From Christensenella sp. UBA4636 (GTDB taxonomy: Bacteria > Bacillota > Clostridia > Christensenellales > Borkfalkiaceae): 27,923 nt of DNA. The notes under the pieces are model-generated. The model did no database searches. It saw nothing but the letters and a program-made list of their open reading frames with translations, and was not told the origin of the DNA. The position numbers and the translations under genes are program-made. The stretch spans positions 1-27,923 of the forward strand of contig DHMS01000015.1 in NCBI GenBank assembly GCA_002405915.1, written 5' to 3'. Of the stretch, positions 7,049 through 14,472 are shown in pieces (within the stretch, counting starts at the first letter, position 1; every line of letters starts with the position of its first letter).

Positions 7049-7074
7049 AAGCCCCTCTATAGGTTGATTATTGA
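7049..7074 (-). repeat. dispersed ~26-bp intergenic repeat, copy 1
   Basis: Read on the minus strand it matches the copy at 22257-22282 in 21 of 26 positions (core ATAATC-x-AC-x-TATAGA). It fills the gap between the DUF2344 gene and the helicase and supplies the GAGG (7073-7076) that acts as the helicase SD. Confidence 0.6.
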
Positions 7075-7084
7075 GGTTTTTTGA

Positions 7085-8923
7085 ATGGAACTAAGGGATT
7101 ATCAAAAAGAATGCGTGTGCGTTATAGACGAAATGGAGCGCGGAAGCGGACTCGTTTCTATGGCTACGGGACTCGGTAAGACCGTAGTTTTTTCGCATAT
7201 AAAGCGCAAGGGTCGCGTTCTCGTTTTATCCCATCGCGACGAACTCGTCCGTCAACCGATAAAATATTACGATTGTAAATGCGGCATAGAAAAAGCCGAA
7301 GAAACGTCGCACGGGGAAGAAGTCGTGCTTGCGAGCGTGCAGAGCCTTATTCGTAGGCTCGATAAATTTTCGCCGTACGACTTCGACATGATAATCACCG
7401 ACGAAGCGCACCACGCCGCCGCCGAAAGCTATAAAAGGATATATTCGTATTTTAAACCGCGGCTCCATATAGGCTTTACCGCAACGCCCAACCGAGGCGA
7501 CAAGATACGCCTTGACGACGTTTTCGAAAAAATAATTTTCGAACGCAATCTTAAGTGGGGCATAAAGCAAGGATTTTTGACCGACGTAAACTGCTTGCGC
7601 GTTAAAGTTTCCTATTCGCTTGCTAACGTTAAAAAGCGAATGGGCGATTTTGTGCCGAACGAACTCGATAAAGCCATAAACACCGAACCCGCAAACGTGC
7701 AGGTTGCGGAAATTTACAAAAAGTACGCGCGCGGTCAAACGATAATTTTTACCGCTTCCGTTTCGCACGCCGAAAACATTTCAAAACTTATTCCCGATTC
7801 AGCTGTCGTTAGCGGTAAGAGCGGCGACAGAAGCGAAATCATCAAAAAATACCTCGACAAAGAGATAAAATGCCTTGTCAACTGTATGGTTTTCACCGAG
7901 GGAACGGACCTTCCGCTCATCGAAACGGTTATAATCGCGCGCCCGACGAAGAACCCGAGCCTGTATGCGCAGATGGTCGGGCGGGGTTTGCGCAAAGCCG
8001 AGGGTAAAAACTTTTTAACGCTTATCGACTGCGTTGGCGTTAGCGATATCGACATTTGCACCGCGCCGTCGCTTATGGGTATCGACGTGGACGAAGTGCC
8101 GACTTACAAGCGCGGGAAAATTGAGGGCTTGCTCACCGATATGGAATCGACCGTCGATTCGCTCGTCGATTGCCCCGAAAACTGGGTGCTTAACGTAAAG
8201 AGGGTCAAGCTGTTTGCCGAGCAGAACGGCGTGGACACGCACTTCGTCAACTGGACTAAAAAGCCGAACGGCGATTTCGTTTGCCAGCTCGCTTGCGGCG
8301 ACAGGGTAGGCGTAAAAGCCGTCGACGAAGTAGGCAAAACTTCGCTCATGATTTACGCTTTCGACGAGGAAGCGGAAGATTTTAAAATGAAAATAATCGG
8401 CGATTTGTCGCTTAACGAGGCTTTCGAACGCGCGTATTACTATATCGACGCGCATTACCCGGACGAAAAATCGCTTTGGAATTTGGCGGAGGGTTATGCC
8501 TGGTCCAACCGCCCCGCAAGCGAAAAGCAAATGAAGCTCGTGAAAGCGAAAATTACGAAAGAAGAATTTGAAAGGGTCGCGCCGCTCGGCATTCTCACCC
8601 GCGGCGACGCTAACCAGATTATAAACGCCTTATCGCTAAAAAATCTCAACAAAAAAGCTCTTTTAAGAATGCATTATGAAGCCGAAGAAAGAAAGCGGCA
8701 AAAAAAAGAGGATATCGAAAGGCGGCAAAGCCTGAAAATAAGAAAGGTTTTAAAAAAGCGCGGCAAAAAGTTTTACGCGCTCATCTTCCCGGACGACCTC
8801 GTCGTAACGGACGACTGGTCTTACGCCTTAGAGTTAATCGCCCCGTACAAAAAGGACGGCAAGCGCGTTCGTTACAAAAGCTTTCTCTCCCTTGCCGACG
8901 CTTACGACTTTTTGAGAGGTTAA
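7085..8923 (+). CDS. superfamily II DEAD/DEAH-box helicase (SSL2/ERCC3-like)
   Basis: 612 residues. Motif I ATGLGKT (27-33), Ia-region VLVLSHRDELV (45-55), motif II DEAH (106-109), motif III TATP (132-135), motif VI QMVGRGLR (296-303). The first 330 residues form the two RecA-like domains. The C-terminal 280 residues are lysine-rich and unassigned; they include a charged helical stretch (EERKRQKKEDIERRQSLK). ATP-dependent nucleic-acid translocase; the substrate cannot be told. It lacks UvrB, RecG or restriction-subunit features. SD GAGG at 7073-7076. It has its own terminator and no obvious functional partner nearby, so no defence role is proposed. Confidence 0.93.
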   Translation: MELRDYQKECVCVIDEMERGSGLVSMATGLGKTVVFSHIKRKGRVLVLSHRDELVRQPIKYYDCKCGIEKAEETSHGEEVVLASVQSLIRRLDKFSPYDFDMIITDEAHHAAAESYKRIYSYFKPRLHIGFTATPNRGDKIRLDDVFEKIIFERNLKWGIKQGFLTDVNCLRVKVSYSLANVKKRMGDFVPNELDKAINTEPANVQVAEIYKKYARGQTIIFTASVSHAENISKLIPDSAVVSGKSGDRSEIIKKYLDKEIKCLVNCMVFTEGTDLPLIETVIIARPTKNPSLYAQMVGRGLRKAEGKNFLTLIDCVGVSDIDICTAPSLMGIDVDEVPTYKRGKIEGLLTDMESTVDSLVDCPENWVLNVKRVKLFAEQNGVDTHFVNWTKKPNGDFVCQLACGDRVGVKAVDEVGKTSLMIYAFDEEAEDFKMKIIGDLSLNEAFERAYYYIDAHYPDEKSLWNLAEGYAWSNRPASEKQMKLVKAKITKEEFERVAPLGILTRGDANQIINALSLKNLNKKALLRMHYEAEERKRQKKEDIERRQSLKIRKVLKKRGKKFYALIFPDDLVVTDDWSYALELIAPYKKDGKRVRYKSFLSLADAYDFLRG

Positions 8924-8925
8924 AA

Positions 8926-8954
8926 AAAGCAACCGTCACCGCGGTTGTTTTTTG
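8926..8954 (+). terminator. terminator of the helicase gene
   Basis: Stem CAACCG (8930-8935) / CGGTTG (8942-8947) followed by a run of T (TTTTTTG), immediately after the stop codon. Confidence 0.85.
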
Positions 8955-8962
8955 TTTTTTAT

Positions 8963-8988
8963 TCGATAATCGACTTATAGGCAGACTT
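8963..8988 (+). repeat. dispersed ~26-bp intergenic repeat, copy 2
   Basis: Begins TCGATAATCGACTTATAG and ends CAGACTT; identical to the copy at 22257-22282 in 24 of 26 positions. It lies between two convergent terminators. Confidence 0.75.
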
Positions 8989-8993
8989 TTCAA

Positions 8994-9032
8994 CAAAAAA
9001 GGCAAGCTTTCGCGCTACAAAAAGCTTGCCTT
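8994..9032 (-). terminator. terminator of the 9057-10025 lipoprotein gene
   Basis: Arms AAGGCAAGCTT (8999-9009) and AAGCTTGCCTT (9022-9032), perfect 11-bp stem with a 12-nt loop; on the minus strand it is followed by TTTTTTG. Confidence 0.85.
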
Positions 9033-9056
9033 AAACATATTGCCGTCAATAGGTTT

Positions 9057-10025
9057 TTACCAAATTCTGTCTATTCGTTTAAAGTTTTCTTTCACGTCTT
9101 TCCACTCGGGGATATCGATCTCGTAAGTGTACTCGATTTCCATATTACAACCTTCGTAACCTTCTTCGTCGCGGTTTGCTATGTTGTAATAGTAAAATTC
9201 GCCTTCAAGTTTGACCGTTTCGCCGTTGATTTTTACGCTTATAACGGTTACGTCTTTGCCTGTTTTGAATTTGAAAATTTTATTATAATCTTCATTTTCC
9301 TCGTATACGTCCTCCATTTGAATATACCCGTCTACAACGTAAAGCTTAAAAGTTCCGTGTTCCGTGGTGTCTGCAAGCGTTTTGTTCGTGCCGTCGTCAT
9401 GGTCAGAATAGTAAAGGTCGGTTATTGTGACTTCAACGCTTTTAGCATCACGAGGGAAAAACAAATCAAACGAAGCAAACGTGTTGCCGCTTCTTAAATA
9501 CGCTTGGTCCCAGCGCACTCTGCGCCCGCTGTTCAAAGATTCGCTGTGTCCGTCAACAAAGCGTATAAGTGCGCCGTCAACGTTGCAGTTAAACTTGAAG
9601 TCCATTATGTAATGGTCTTTCGGGTTATCAAGTAAAATCGTGTAGAAAACGTAAATCATATTGTCCGTGTCTTGCGAAGGATCTTCGGCAACGGGACCTT
9701 CCGTCGATACAACGGAATAATTATTTTTTACGTCGGGCGTTTTCGGCGCGTAAGTTACTACTTCGTTCATTAGCGCATAAGCCGACGGAGAAGCCGACAA
9801 AGTCTGAGCTTCTGTTGCCGACCAGTAGTCGTAGTCGTCCATAGTGTAGTCCGTGCTTGCGCCTAACATTGTGACTTCGCTTTTTACTTGCGGCTTTTCG
9901 CTCGTCGAATTCGAACCGGAACCGGACGAGGACGAACTCGAAGCGGGCGTGTTTGTGCAAGCAACGCTTGTTAAGCTTATGAGTAAAATCATAAGGCTGC
10001 ATAAAATCAGATTGAATTTTTTCAT
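9057..10025 (-). CDS. lipoprotein of unknown function under a structured leader
   Basis: 322 residues. Signal peptide with lipobox TSVAC (about Cys23), then a Ser/Gly/Thr-rich linker (residues 30-45) typical of proteins tethered to the outer face of the membrane. The mature part is acidic and Tyr-rich; it looks beta-rich (SFDLFF-, VEVTITDLYYSDHDD-, TFKLYVVDGYI- and VISVKINGETVKLEGEFYYYN-type strands) with no family recognised. AAGGAG precedes ATG by five bases. Transcription comes from the promoter at 10252-10280 and must pass a terminator at 10071-10101, 46 bases before the gene, so expression is probably controlled by the leader RNA. It ends at its own terminator. Confidence 0.85.
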   Translation of the reverse strand: MKKFNLILCSLMILLISLTSVACTNTPASSSSSSGSGSNSTSEKPQVKSEVTMLGASTDYTMDDYDYWSATEAQTLSASPSAYALMNEVVTYAPKTPDVKNNYSVVSTEGPVAEDPSQDTDNMIYVFYTILLDNPKDHYIMDFKFNCNVDGALIRFVDGHSESLNSGRRVRWDQAYLRSGNTFASFDLFFPRDAKSVEVTITDLYYSDHDDGTNKTLADTTEHGTFKLYVVDGYIQMEDVYEENEDYNKIFKFKTGKDVTVISVKINGETVKLEGEFYYYNIANRDEEGYEGCNMEIEYTYEIDIPEWKDVKENFKRIDRIW

Positions 10026-10070
10026 AGTTACTCCTTTTTACCTTTAGGCAATACGTTTTTTTTCGGCAAC

Positions 10071-10101
10071 AAAAAAGTGTCGCCCCAAAACGGAACGACA
10101 C
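10071..10101 (-). terminator. leader terminator upstream of the lipoprotein gene
   Basis: On the minus strand GTGTCGTTCC (10092-10101) pairs with GGGGCGACAC (10077-10086), ten pairs including two G-U, loop GTTTT, followed by TTTTTT. It lies between the promoter and the coding start. Confidence 0.85.
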
Positions 10102-10245
10102 CGTAAAAATGTACGTCCTCGCTTTGTTGCCACACAATTGATTACAAACGTATAAAACGATATTTTTGTAACGCGAATGAAAGTACACCTCTACCTGAGA
10201 TATACTTATCGCTTTATACGTTTTTTTTTATTCAATTATGTGGCA
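10071..10245 (-). ncRNA. structured 5' leader RNA, riboswitch-like, class not recognised
   Basis: About 175 nt between a promoter and an intrinsic terminator. The transcript should begin at about 10245, exactly at helix P1: TGCCACATAATTGA (10232-10245) pairs with 10128-10141 (14 bp, one G-U). After an asymmetric A-rich internal loop, helix P2 pairs 10207-10223 with 10146-10162 (17 bp, one wobble). The 44-nt apical region contains CTCAGGTAGAG and CATTCGCGTTAC. Competing pairings are present: GGCAACAAA (10123-10131) with TTTGTTGCC (10065-10073), and TTACAAA (10165-10171) with TTTGTAA (10142-10148). Such bistable folding upstream of a terminator suggests regulated termination; the ligand or factor is unknown. 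Confidence 0.6.
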
Positions 10246-10251
10246 TGTTTT

Positions 10252-10280
10252 AGTATAGCACATAGTAAAAAGAAAAACAA
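10252..10280 (-). promoter_or_regulatory. promoter of the structured leader
   Basis: On the minus strand TTGTTT (10275-10280), 17-bp spacer, TATACT (10252-10257), with the extended -10 element TGC just before it. Confidence 0.75.
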
Positions 10281-10301
10281 GCGTTTTTAAAAGAAACTAA
10301 A

Positions 10302-10332
10302 AAATTACGGTTGGCAGTGCCTTCCGTAATTT
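10302..10332. terminator. bidirectional terminator after the gtrA-GT-CAT operon
   Basis: AAATTACGG (10302-10310) pairs with CCGTAATTT (10324-10332), with an inner GGC/GCC pairing; T-runs follow on both strands. It mainly serves the minus-strand operon that ends at 10370 and insulates the leader promoter. Confidence 0.8.
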
Positions 10333-10347
10333 TTGTGTTTTTGTAAT

Positions 10348-10373
10348 TTAGGGATAAGGAATGAAAGCCCTAA
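10348..10373. repeat. TAGGG...CCCTA palindromic repeat, copy 1
   Basis: Stem TTAGGG / CCCTAA around a 14-nt loop ATAAGGAATGAAAG. It overlaps the stop codon of the CAT-like gene. Related copies are at 26658-26681 and, reversed, 27836-27860. Confidence 0.6.
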
Positions 10374-10987
10374 GATATTTTGTTTAGCACTTTCTGCAAG
10401 TTTTCCAAAAACAAAACCGCTTCGCCGCCGTCGATTTGCGCGTGGTGGAACTGGAACGAAACTTTTAATATCTTCTTAAAGAACTTGCTTTCGTATTTCG
10501 ACCAGACGAGGAACGGGTTTGTGAAAGCGGGCGAATAGAGATTGACAAGCCCGTCTATGCTGCCCGTGAGTATCGCCGATGTGCCGATAGAAACCCTTTC
10601 GGTATCTTCTTGCGATTGGTTTTCCTTTAATGCTTTTTCGACTACGCGGTTATAATCCACATAAAACGCAGAAAAGTCGTCGCTTGCAGGAACGTCGCAA
10701 TTCAAAAGCTTTCCGTCTTTGCTTTTTACGACCAAGCCGACGGACAATTCTTCGGAGAAGAAAAGCTTTCCGTCCTTGACGAGGTAGTGCATTTCCTTTA
10801 TATCTTTTGTGGCAAGGTATACCGCGTGACACAAAAGGGCGTTGAGTTTTACGCCACGTTTTTTGGCGGCTTTTACAGCTTTCGTTACGTCAAGCGTTTT
10901 GAAAACCGTGAGCATAGGCATCGGCGCGTTGGTGAAAAGCGAAAAACATTGCGCGCGGCTCGTTTTAGAAGGGTCTACTTCAATCAT
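10370..10987 (-). CDS. chloramphenicol-acetyltransferase-like acyltransferase
   Basis: 205 residues, the length of the CatA family. The catalytic motif is FHHAQIDGGE (His181-His182, Asp186-Gly187), corresponding to HHAxxDG with the second His as base; other family-like segments are VFKTLDVTKAVKAAKKRGVKLNALLCHAV and the Ser/Thr-rich SIGTSAILTG before the C-terminus. It uses acetyl-CoA or another acyl-CoA; the substrate is unknown. It is the third gene of an operon with GtrA and a glycosyltransferase, and its ATG follows the glycosyltransferase stop directly (TAAATG). That context suggests acylation of a cell-surface glycan, or a housekeeping acyltransferase, at least as strongly as antibiotic resistance. 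True resistance enzymes tend to be mobile; nothing mobile is seen here. Confidence 0.88.
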   Translation of the reverse strand: MIEVDPSKTSRAQCFSLFTNAPMPMLTVFKTLDVTKAVKAAKKRGVKLNALLCHAVYLATKDIKEMHYLVKDGKLFFSEELSVGLVVKSKDGKLLNCDVPASDDFSAFYVDYNRVVEKALKENQSQEDTERVSIGTSAILTGSIDGLVNLYSPAFTNPFLVWSKYESKFFKKILKVSFQFHHAQIDGGEAVLFLENLQKVLNKIS

Positions 10988-11917
10988 TTACTTTTCTCCC
11001 AAGTTAATTGTGTTTGCGACGATATAGTCGGGGCGGCATTTGGTTTCTTCGTTTATGCGCGCGACGTAAAGATTAGTGATATAATTGAACACGAACGACG
11101 TGCCGAAGAAGAACGCGATTGTCGGAAAAAGCCAGGCGACGAGCGGCAAAGGCTTGCCGATACACGCTAAGACTATAAAGACGATAAACGCGCAAAGCGA
11201 CGAAAAAATCGTCAAAGCACCGACCCGCAAGGAAAGTTTCAAAGGGTACGTACTGTTGGAAACTATGCCCGCTTTTGCGAGTTTGAGCATTTTTTTGAGC
11301 GAATAGTGCGTTTCGCCGTCGACGCGTTTTTTTCTTTCGAAGTCGACGAAAGTTTGCTTGAACCCGACCCAGCTTTCAAGCCCGCGCAAGTATTTGTCGT
11401 GTTCCGGGAGCGAAAGTATAATGTCGATAACCTTTCTGTCGATTAGCTTAAACTCCCCGGTGTTGCGCGGAATCTCCGCGTCGGAAATTTTCGAAAGAAA
11501 CTTATAGTACAAAGAGGCGGTTGCGCGTTTGAAAATCGATTCGCCTTTGCGCGAAGTGCGCCTGCCGTGGACTACTTCGTAGCCCTCTTTCCATTTTTCT
11601 ATCATTAGAGGAACCACTTCCACGGGGTCTTGTAAGTCGCAGTCTATTTCGACGGCGCAATCTCCGGTTGCGTATTTCAGCCCGCACAAAATCGCCGGGG
11701 TTTGCCCGAAGTTTCTTGAAAATTCTATAACCTTTACCTTTTCGTCCGCGGCGGCAAGCTCTTTTAATAAAAGGCTCGTTTTGTCTTTCGACCCGTCGTT
11801 TACGAAAATTATTTCGTAATCTTCTTTAAGTTCGTCAAAAACTGGCTTTGCCGCGGCGTAAAATTTGTTGACCGTTTTTTCTTCGTTGTAACACGGCACG
11901 ATAACGCTTAATTTCAT
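10988..11917 (-). CDS. family 2 glycosyltransferase (DPM/GtrB-like, polyprenyl-phosphate type)
   Basis: 309 residues. GT-A fold start LSVIVPCYNEEKTV, FVNDGSKDKT, and the metal-binding acid motif EIDCDLQDP (about 94-102). The C-terminal portion has two transmembrane helices (about 232-255 and 261-286), as in GtrB/YkcC-like enzymes that load a sugar onto undecaprenyl phosphate. The start overlaps the GtrA stop by 4 nt (ATGA), which fits the usual GtrA-GtrB pairing: GtrA would flip the lipid-linked sugar and a later enzyme would transfer it to an envelope polymer. The modified polymer is unknown. Confidence 0.93.
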   Translation of the reverse strand: MKLSVIVPCYNEEKTVNKFYAAAKPVFDELKEDYEIIFVNDGSKDKTSLLLKELAAADEKVKVIEFSRNFGQTPAILCGLKYATGDCAVEIDCDLQDPVEVVPLMIEKWKEGYEVVHGRRTSRKGESIFKRATASLYYKFLSKISDAEIPRNTGEFKLIDRKVIDIILSLPEHDKYLRGLESWVGFKQTFVDFERKKRVDGETHYSLKKMLKLAKAGIVSNSTYPLKLSLRVGALTIFSSLCAFIVFIVLACIGKPLPLVAWLFPTIAFFFGTSFVFNYITNLYVARINEETKCRPDYIVANTINLGEK

Positions 11918-12411
11918 TGTTGTCCCTCTTTATCGATATTTTTAAAAATGAAGAATTTTCTTGTTAAGTAGTTGTATACGAGTACGATTAACGTCATCAA
12001 AATTTTGACGAGCCATTCGTTTACGCCGAGCTTTGTGAACAGTAAAAACATGCCCGCTTCGTGCAGTAAAAGCCCGCCGAATGAAAGCACGGTGAATTTA
12101 AAAAAGCCTTGCGCGGTTTTGGATTTGCCCTTTTCGTTGAACACGAATAAAACGGAAAGCGCGTAGTTGGCGGCAAGCCCGAACAAAAAGCCCGTTCCCG
12201 TGCCGACGAGCGCGGCGAGAGGTGAAGCCTTTGTAGTGCCGCCCGTGAAAATGCTCCAAAAAGTCGGGTAATTTGCGGGGGCAAACAGGAAAAGCACGAG
12301 AGCCATCGCCGCAAAATCAATTATCGTCGCGATTCCGCCGACTACTATAAACCGCATTATTTCGCCGAGAACCGTTTGTTGATTGATGAAGTTAAGTAAT
12401 TTTTTAAACAT
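11914..12411 (-). CDS. GtrA-like flippase family membrane protein
   Basis: 165 residues with four predicted membrane helices: FIVVGGIATIIDFAAMALVLFLF, then LAALVGTGTGFLFGLAANYALSVLFVF, FTVLSFGGLLLHEAGMFLLF and ILMTLIVLVYNYLTRKFFIF. The FxxVGG start, the ANY-x-x-S and the RKFFIF ending are typical of GtrA. Proposed role: moving polyprenyl-phosphate sugars across the membrane, with the adjoining glycosyltransferase. The longer start at 12447 is rejected because it lies inside the operon promoter and lacks an SD; the ATG at 12411 (MFKKLLNF) has AAAGG upstream and begins where the family usually begins. Confidence 0.9.
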   Translation of the reverse strand: MFKKLLNFINQQTVLGEIMRFIVVGGIATIIDFAAMALVLFLFAPANYPTFWSIFTGGTTKASPLAALVGTGTGFLFGLAANYALSVLFVFNEKGKSKTAQGFFKFTVLSFGGLLLHEAGMFLLFTKLGVNEWLVKILMTLIVLVYNYLTRKFFIFKNIDKEGQQ

Positions 12412-12435
12412 GGTGTTTGCCTTTATAATACAAAC

Positions 12436-12464
12436 AATATACCACATTGCGCGCCGTTTGTCAA
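12436..12464 (-). promoter_or_regulatory. promoter of the gtrA-GT-CAT operon
   Basis: On the minus strand TTGACA (12459-12464), 17 bp, TATATT (12436-12441). It sets the GtrA start to the ATG at 12411. Confidence 0.8.
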
Positions 12465-12483
12465 CAAAGGGGGTAAAAAGCGC

Positions 12484-12513
12484 AAAAAAAATTCCGCGAT
12501 AACTCTCGCGGAA
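12484..12513 (-). terminator. terminator of the 12533-13429 gene
   Basis: TTCCGCGA (12492-12499) / TCGCGGAA (12506-12513), followed on the minus strand by eight T. Confidence 0.85.
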
Positions 12514-12532
12514 AGTTAAATTATATGCGTTT

Positions 12533-13429
12533 TTATAATTGCGGCGTTTCGTCGACGTCTATGTCGACTATTTGTCCGCAGTCGAATTTGAGCTTTGCGT
12601 ATTTTACGCTTTCACCTATAAGCGTAAAAGTGTCGGGGTATTCCTTTTCTATCGGCGGCAGGATTATCTTGAAAGGCGGAATAAAGCTCTTTAAGGCTTC
12701 TTGCTTTTCTTTTAATTCGTCGCTCAAAAACATGCTTACGTCGCCGCCGTAATTGAACGTTTCAAAGAACATAAGTCCGTCTATAAGTTCGTTATCGGCT
12801 CGTTTTTTCTTTCTGTCGAGGTAGTTTTTTATCTTTTTAAAAGGGCTTAACGAATACTGTTCGCTTAAAACGTACTCGTCCGCGCCGACAAAAAGGCGTT
12901 CGGTCACTATTGTGTCGGATAAAAAGACTTTGCCCGCCGTAACGCTTAGTTTCACGCTTAAATCGTTTGCGGAAAACACTATAAGCCGCGTTATTTTGTT
13001 TTTAATTTCCACAGCGATATGGTTTCTGAGCGGCGTGACGATTACTTCTTTCGGCAAAATATCGAGCGCAAGCGTTTTTTCCGTTCGGTATCCTCTTGCC
13101 GTCAAATACGGTTTGTCCTTACATACTATCGAAAAATAATATTGCGAACCGTAAAGGGAAACCGATTTTTCGAAGTTTACCTCACGACCGTCAAAGTCCG
13201 TCTTTAATACGGGAATTACTAAAAAGCCCTTGTATAAGTTGATTATCGCCACGTTTTTGTTTAGCTCGGTATAGAAAAACGAAGCTCTGCACGGCTTAAA
13301 ACCGAGCGCGAAAATTTTAAAAACGGTATCGGAATCAAATTCCGCGGCTTTTACGTTTTTACCGATAGTCGTGCGTTCTCCGTTGACTTCAAGTATAGCT
13401 TTTACGGGCGAATAAAAATATACTTTCAT
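12533..13429 (-). CDS. conserved-looking hypothetical protein, 298 aa
   Basis: No family recognised. No signal peptide and no clear membrane helix, so probably cytoplasmic. The sequence is beta-rich and regularly patterned in the first 190 residues (FYSPVKAILEVNGERTTIG, FLVIPVLKTDF, YYFSIVCKDKPYL), as in a repeated beta-sandwich or WD-like cytosolic domain, then a basic helical stretch (KKIKNYLDRKKKRADNE, about 200-217) and an acidic C-terminus ending DIDVDETPQL. The SD (AAGGGA) is 13 bases from ATG, a little far. Single-gene unit with its own terminator, divergent from the HTH gene at 13540. Confidence 0.8.
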   Translation of the reverse strand: MKVYFYSPVKAILEVNGERTTIGKNVKAAEFDSDTVFKIFALGFKPCRASFFYTELNKNVAIINLYKGFLVIPVLKTDFDGREVNFEKSVSLYGSQYYFSIVCKDKPYLTARGYRTEKTLALDILPKEVIVTPLRNHIAVEIKNKITRLIVFSANDLSVKLSVTAGKVFLSDTIVTERLFVGADEYVLSEQYSLSPFKKIKNYLDRKKKRADNELIDGLMFFETFNYGGDVSMFLSDELKEKQEALKSFIPPFKIILPPIEKEYPDTFTLIGESVKYAKLKFDCGQIVDIDVDETPQL

Positions 13430-13539
13430 TTTTAAAATAATCCCTTCTTATAAATTGTATTATAGTTTTTTTCTCCGTATGTTTTTTTTACGATTTTTCC
13501 GTCAATAATATTTTCGTAAAAACAAAAAAGGAGTAAAAA

Positions 13540-14145
13540 ATGAAAGTATTAAAAGAAAAAGAAACTGAATATCTCGTAGCGGAAGCGGCAAAGGCACGGA
13601 AAAACGGCGCAAGCCTTACGGCGGTGTTTAAAAAGACGGGCGAAAGGTTTTCGCTTGCGACGGGCAGCGTGCGCAATTACTATTATTCGCTCGTGAAAGC
13701 GGCTCAAACGGACGAAGAGTTAAGGACGAAATATCCGTCGCTTACCGCTCTTAAAGCGCGCAAAAAACATGAGTTTTCAAAAGCGGAAGAGCAAGAGCTT
13801 ATGAAAAAAGTACGGGAAGGCGTTAAAAACGGCAAGTCGGTGCGCCGCGTTATTTACGAGCTTTCTTGCGGCGACGAAAAGCTTGCGCTTAGATTGCAGA
13901 ATAAGTATAGGAACTTAACGACGAGCAAAAAAAGCGTTAAAAAAGAGCCTTCGCCCTACGAAAGGCTCTGCGAAGCAATAGATATGCTTATCGAAAGAAT
14001 AAAAGCGAAATATCGCGCTATGAGCTTAGCCGAAAACGAAGTTTTACGCGCGGAAGTCAAAAAATTGAAAGGCGAAAGAAAAGAAAGTAAAGCCGTGGAA
14101 TACTTTAAAAAGCCGAGTGCAAAAAGACGAAAAGACAATTGTTAA
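13540..14145 (+). CDS. putative two-HTH (Myb/RsfA-like) DNA-binding protein
   Basis: 201 residues. Two similar segments each look like a three-helix HTH: AKARKNGASLTAVFKKTGERF followed by LATGSVRNYYYSLV (about 18-53), and VREGVKNGKSVRRVIYELSCG followed by KLALRLQNKYRNL (about 90-125). The pattern recalls RsfA-type prespore regulators with Myb-like repeats. The C-terminal third is a basic coiled coil (RIKAKYRAMSLAENEVLRAEVKK) with a Lys/Arg tail. AAGGAG is seven bases before ATG. Located just upstream of yabP-yabQ-divIC but separated by a terminator. A role in sporulation gene control is inference from position and fold. Confidence 0.7.
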   Translation: MKVLKEKETEYLVAEAAKARKNGASLTAVFKKTGERFSLATGSVRNYYYSLVKAAQTDEELRTKYPSLTALKARKKHEFSKAEEQELMKKVREGVKNGKSVRRVIYELSCGDEKLALRLQNKYRNLTTSKKSVKKEPSPYERLCEAIDMLIERIKAKYRAMSLAENEVLRAEVKKLKGERKESKAVEYFKKPSAKRRKDNC

Positions 14146-14153
14146 ACGATAAA

Positions 14154-14178
14154 AAGTCGGGCGATAAGTCGATTATCG
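14154..14178 (-). repeat. dispersed ~26-bp intergenic repeat, copy 3
   Basis: On the minus strand it begins CGATAATCGACTTAT and ends GACTT; 22 of 25 positions match the copy at 22257. Here the repeat forms the stem of the terminator of the preceding gene. Confidence 0.65.
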
Positions 14179-14187
14179 CTCTTTTTT
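14161..14187 (+). terminator. terminator of the two-HTH gene
   Basis: GCGATAA (14161-14167) / TTATCGC (14173-14179), loop GTCGA, then TCTTTTTT. Confidence 0.85.
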
Positions 14188-14232
14188 CATATTTTTAAGA
14201 GTAGCCGAATATGATAAAAGAGAGGTAAAAGT

Positions 14233-14472
14233 ATGCATAGACTTTGTATCGAGGGCGAAACCCTTTCCGCAAGCGACGTTTCCGACGTTAAAGGCTTTTC
14301 CGAAAAGGAAATCCGCGCCGACTTAAAGGACGGGAGAAAGCTAACCGTATCGGGCGAAAAACTTAAAATTTCTCTTTTCAACAAACAAAACGGCACGCTC
14401 GGCGTTGACGGTAAAGTTTACGCTTTAAAATATTCTTCGGGCGAAAACTTTATCAAAAAATTGATAAAATGA
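14233..14472 (+). CDS. yabP: spore coat/cortex protein YabP
   Basis: 79 residues. YabP family: N-terminal LCIEGETLSASDVSDVKGFSEKEI, central LTVSGEKLKISLFNKQNGTLGVDGKV and ending ALKYSSGE, matching the usual 'ITGV-x-DV-x-SFD ... I-x-G-x-x-LKI ... DGELxVEG' layout. In B. subtilis yabP is made in the mother cell and is needed for spore morphogenesis. SD AGAGG before ATG. The stop overlaps the yabQ start by 4 nt (ATGA). This is the best sign that the organism descends from spore formers. Confidence 0.9.
   Translation: MHRLCIEGETLSASDVSDVKGFSEKEIRADLKDGRKLTVSGEKLKISLFNKQNGTLGVDGKVYALKYSSGENFIKKLIK

Noticed and set aside
7085..8923. Defence-system helicase
   Set aside because: No nuclease, methylase or other defence partner is next to it; it looks like a lone chromosomal helicase.
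10071..10245. Assigning the leader to the lysine, THF or T-box class
   Set aside because: Short resemblances exist (GGTAGAGGTG to L box; ATTCGCGTTA and AACAAAGCGAG to THF; terminator shape to T-box), but the L-box five-way junction, the THF GGGATGT loop and the T-box Stem I with AGUA and TGGNACC are not present.
10123..10245. 6S RNA
   Set aside because: Length, apical region and absence of the closing 5'-3' stem with a central bubble of the usual size do not fit.
12412..12447. Upstream ATG for the GtrA-like gene
   Set aside because: It lies within the -10/-35 region of the operon promoter and has no SD.
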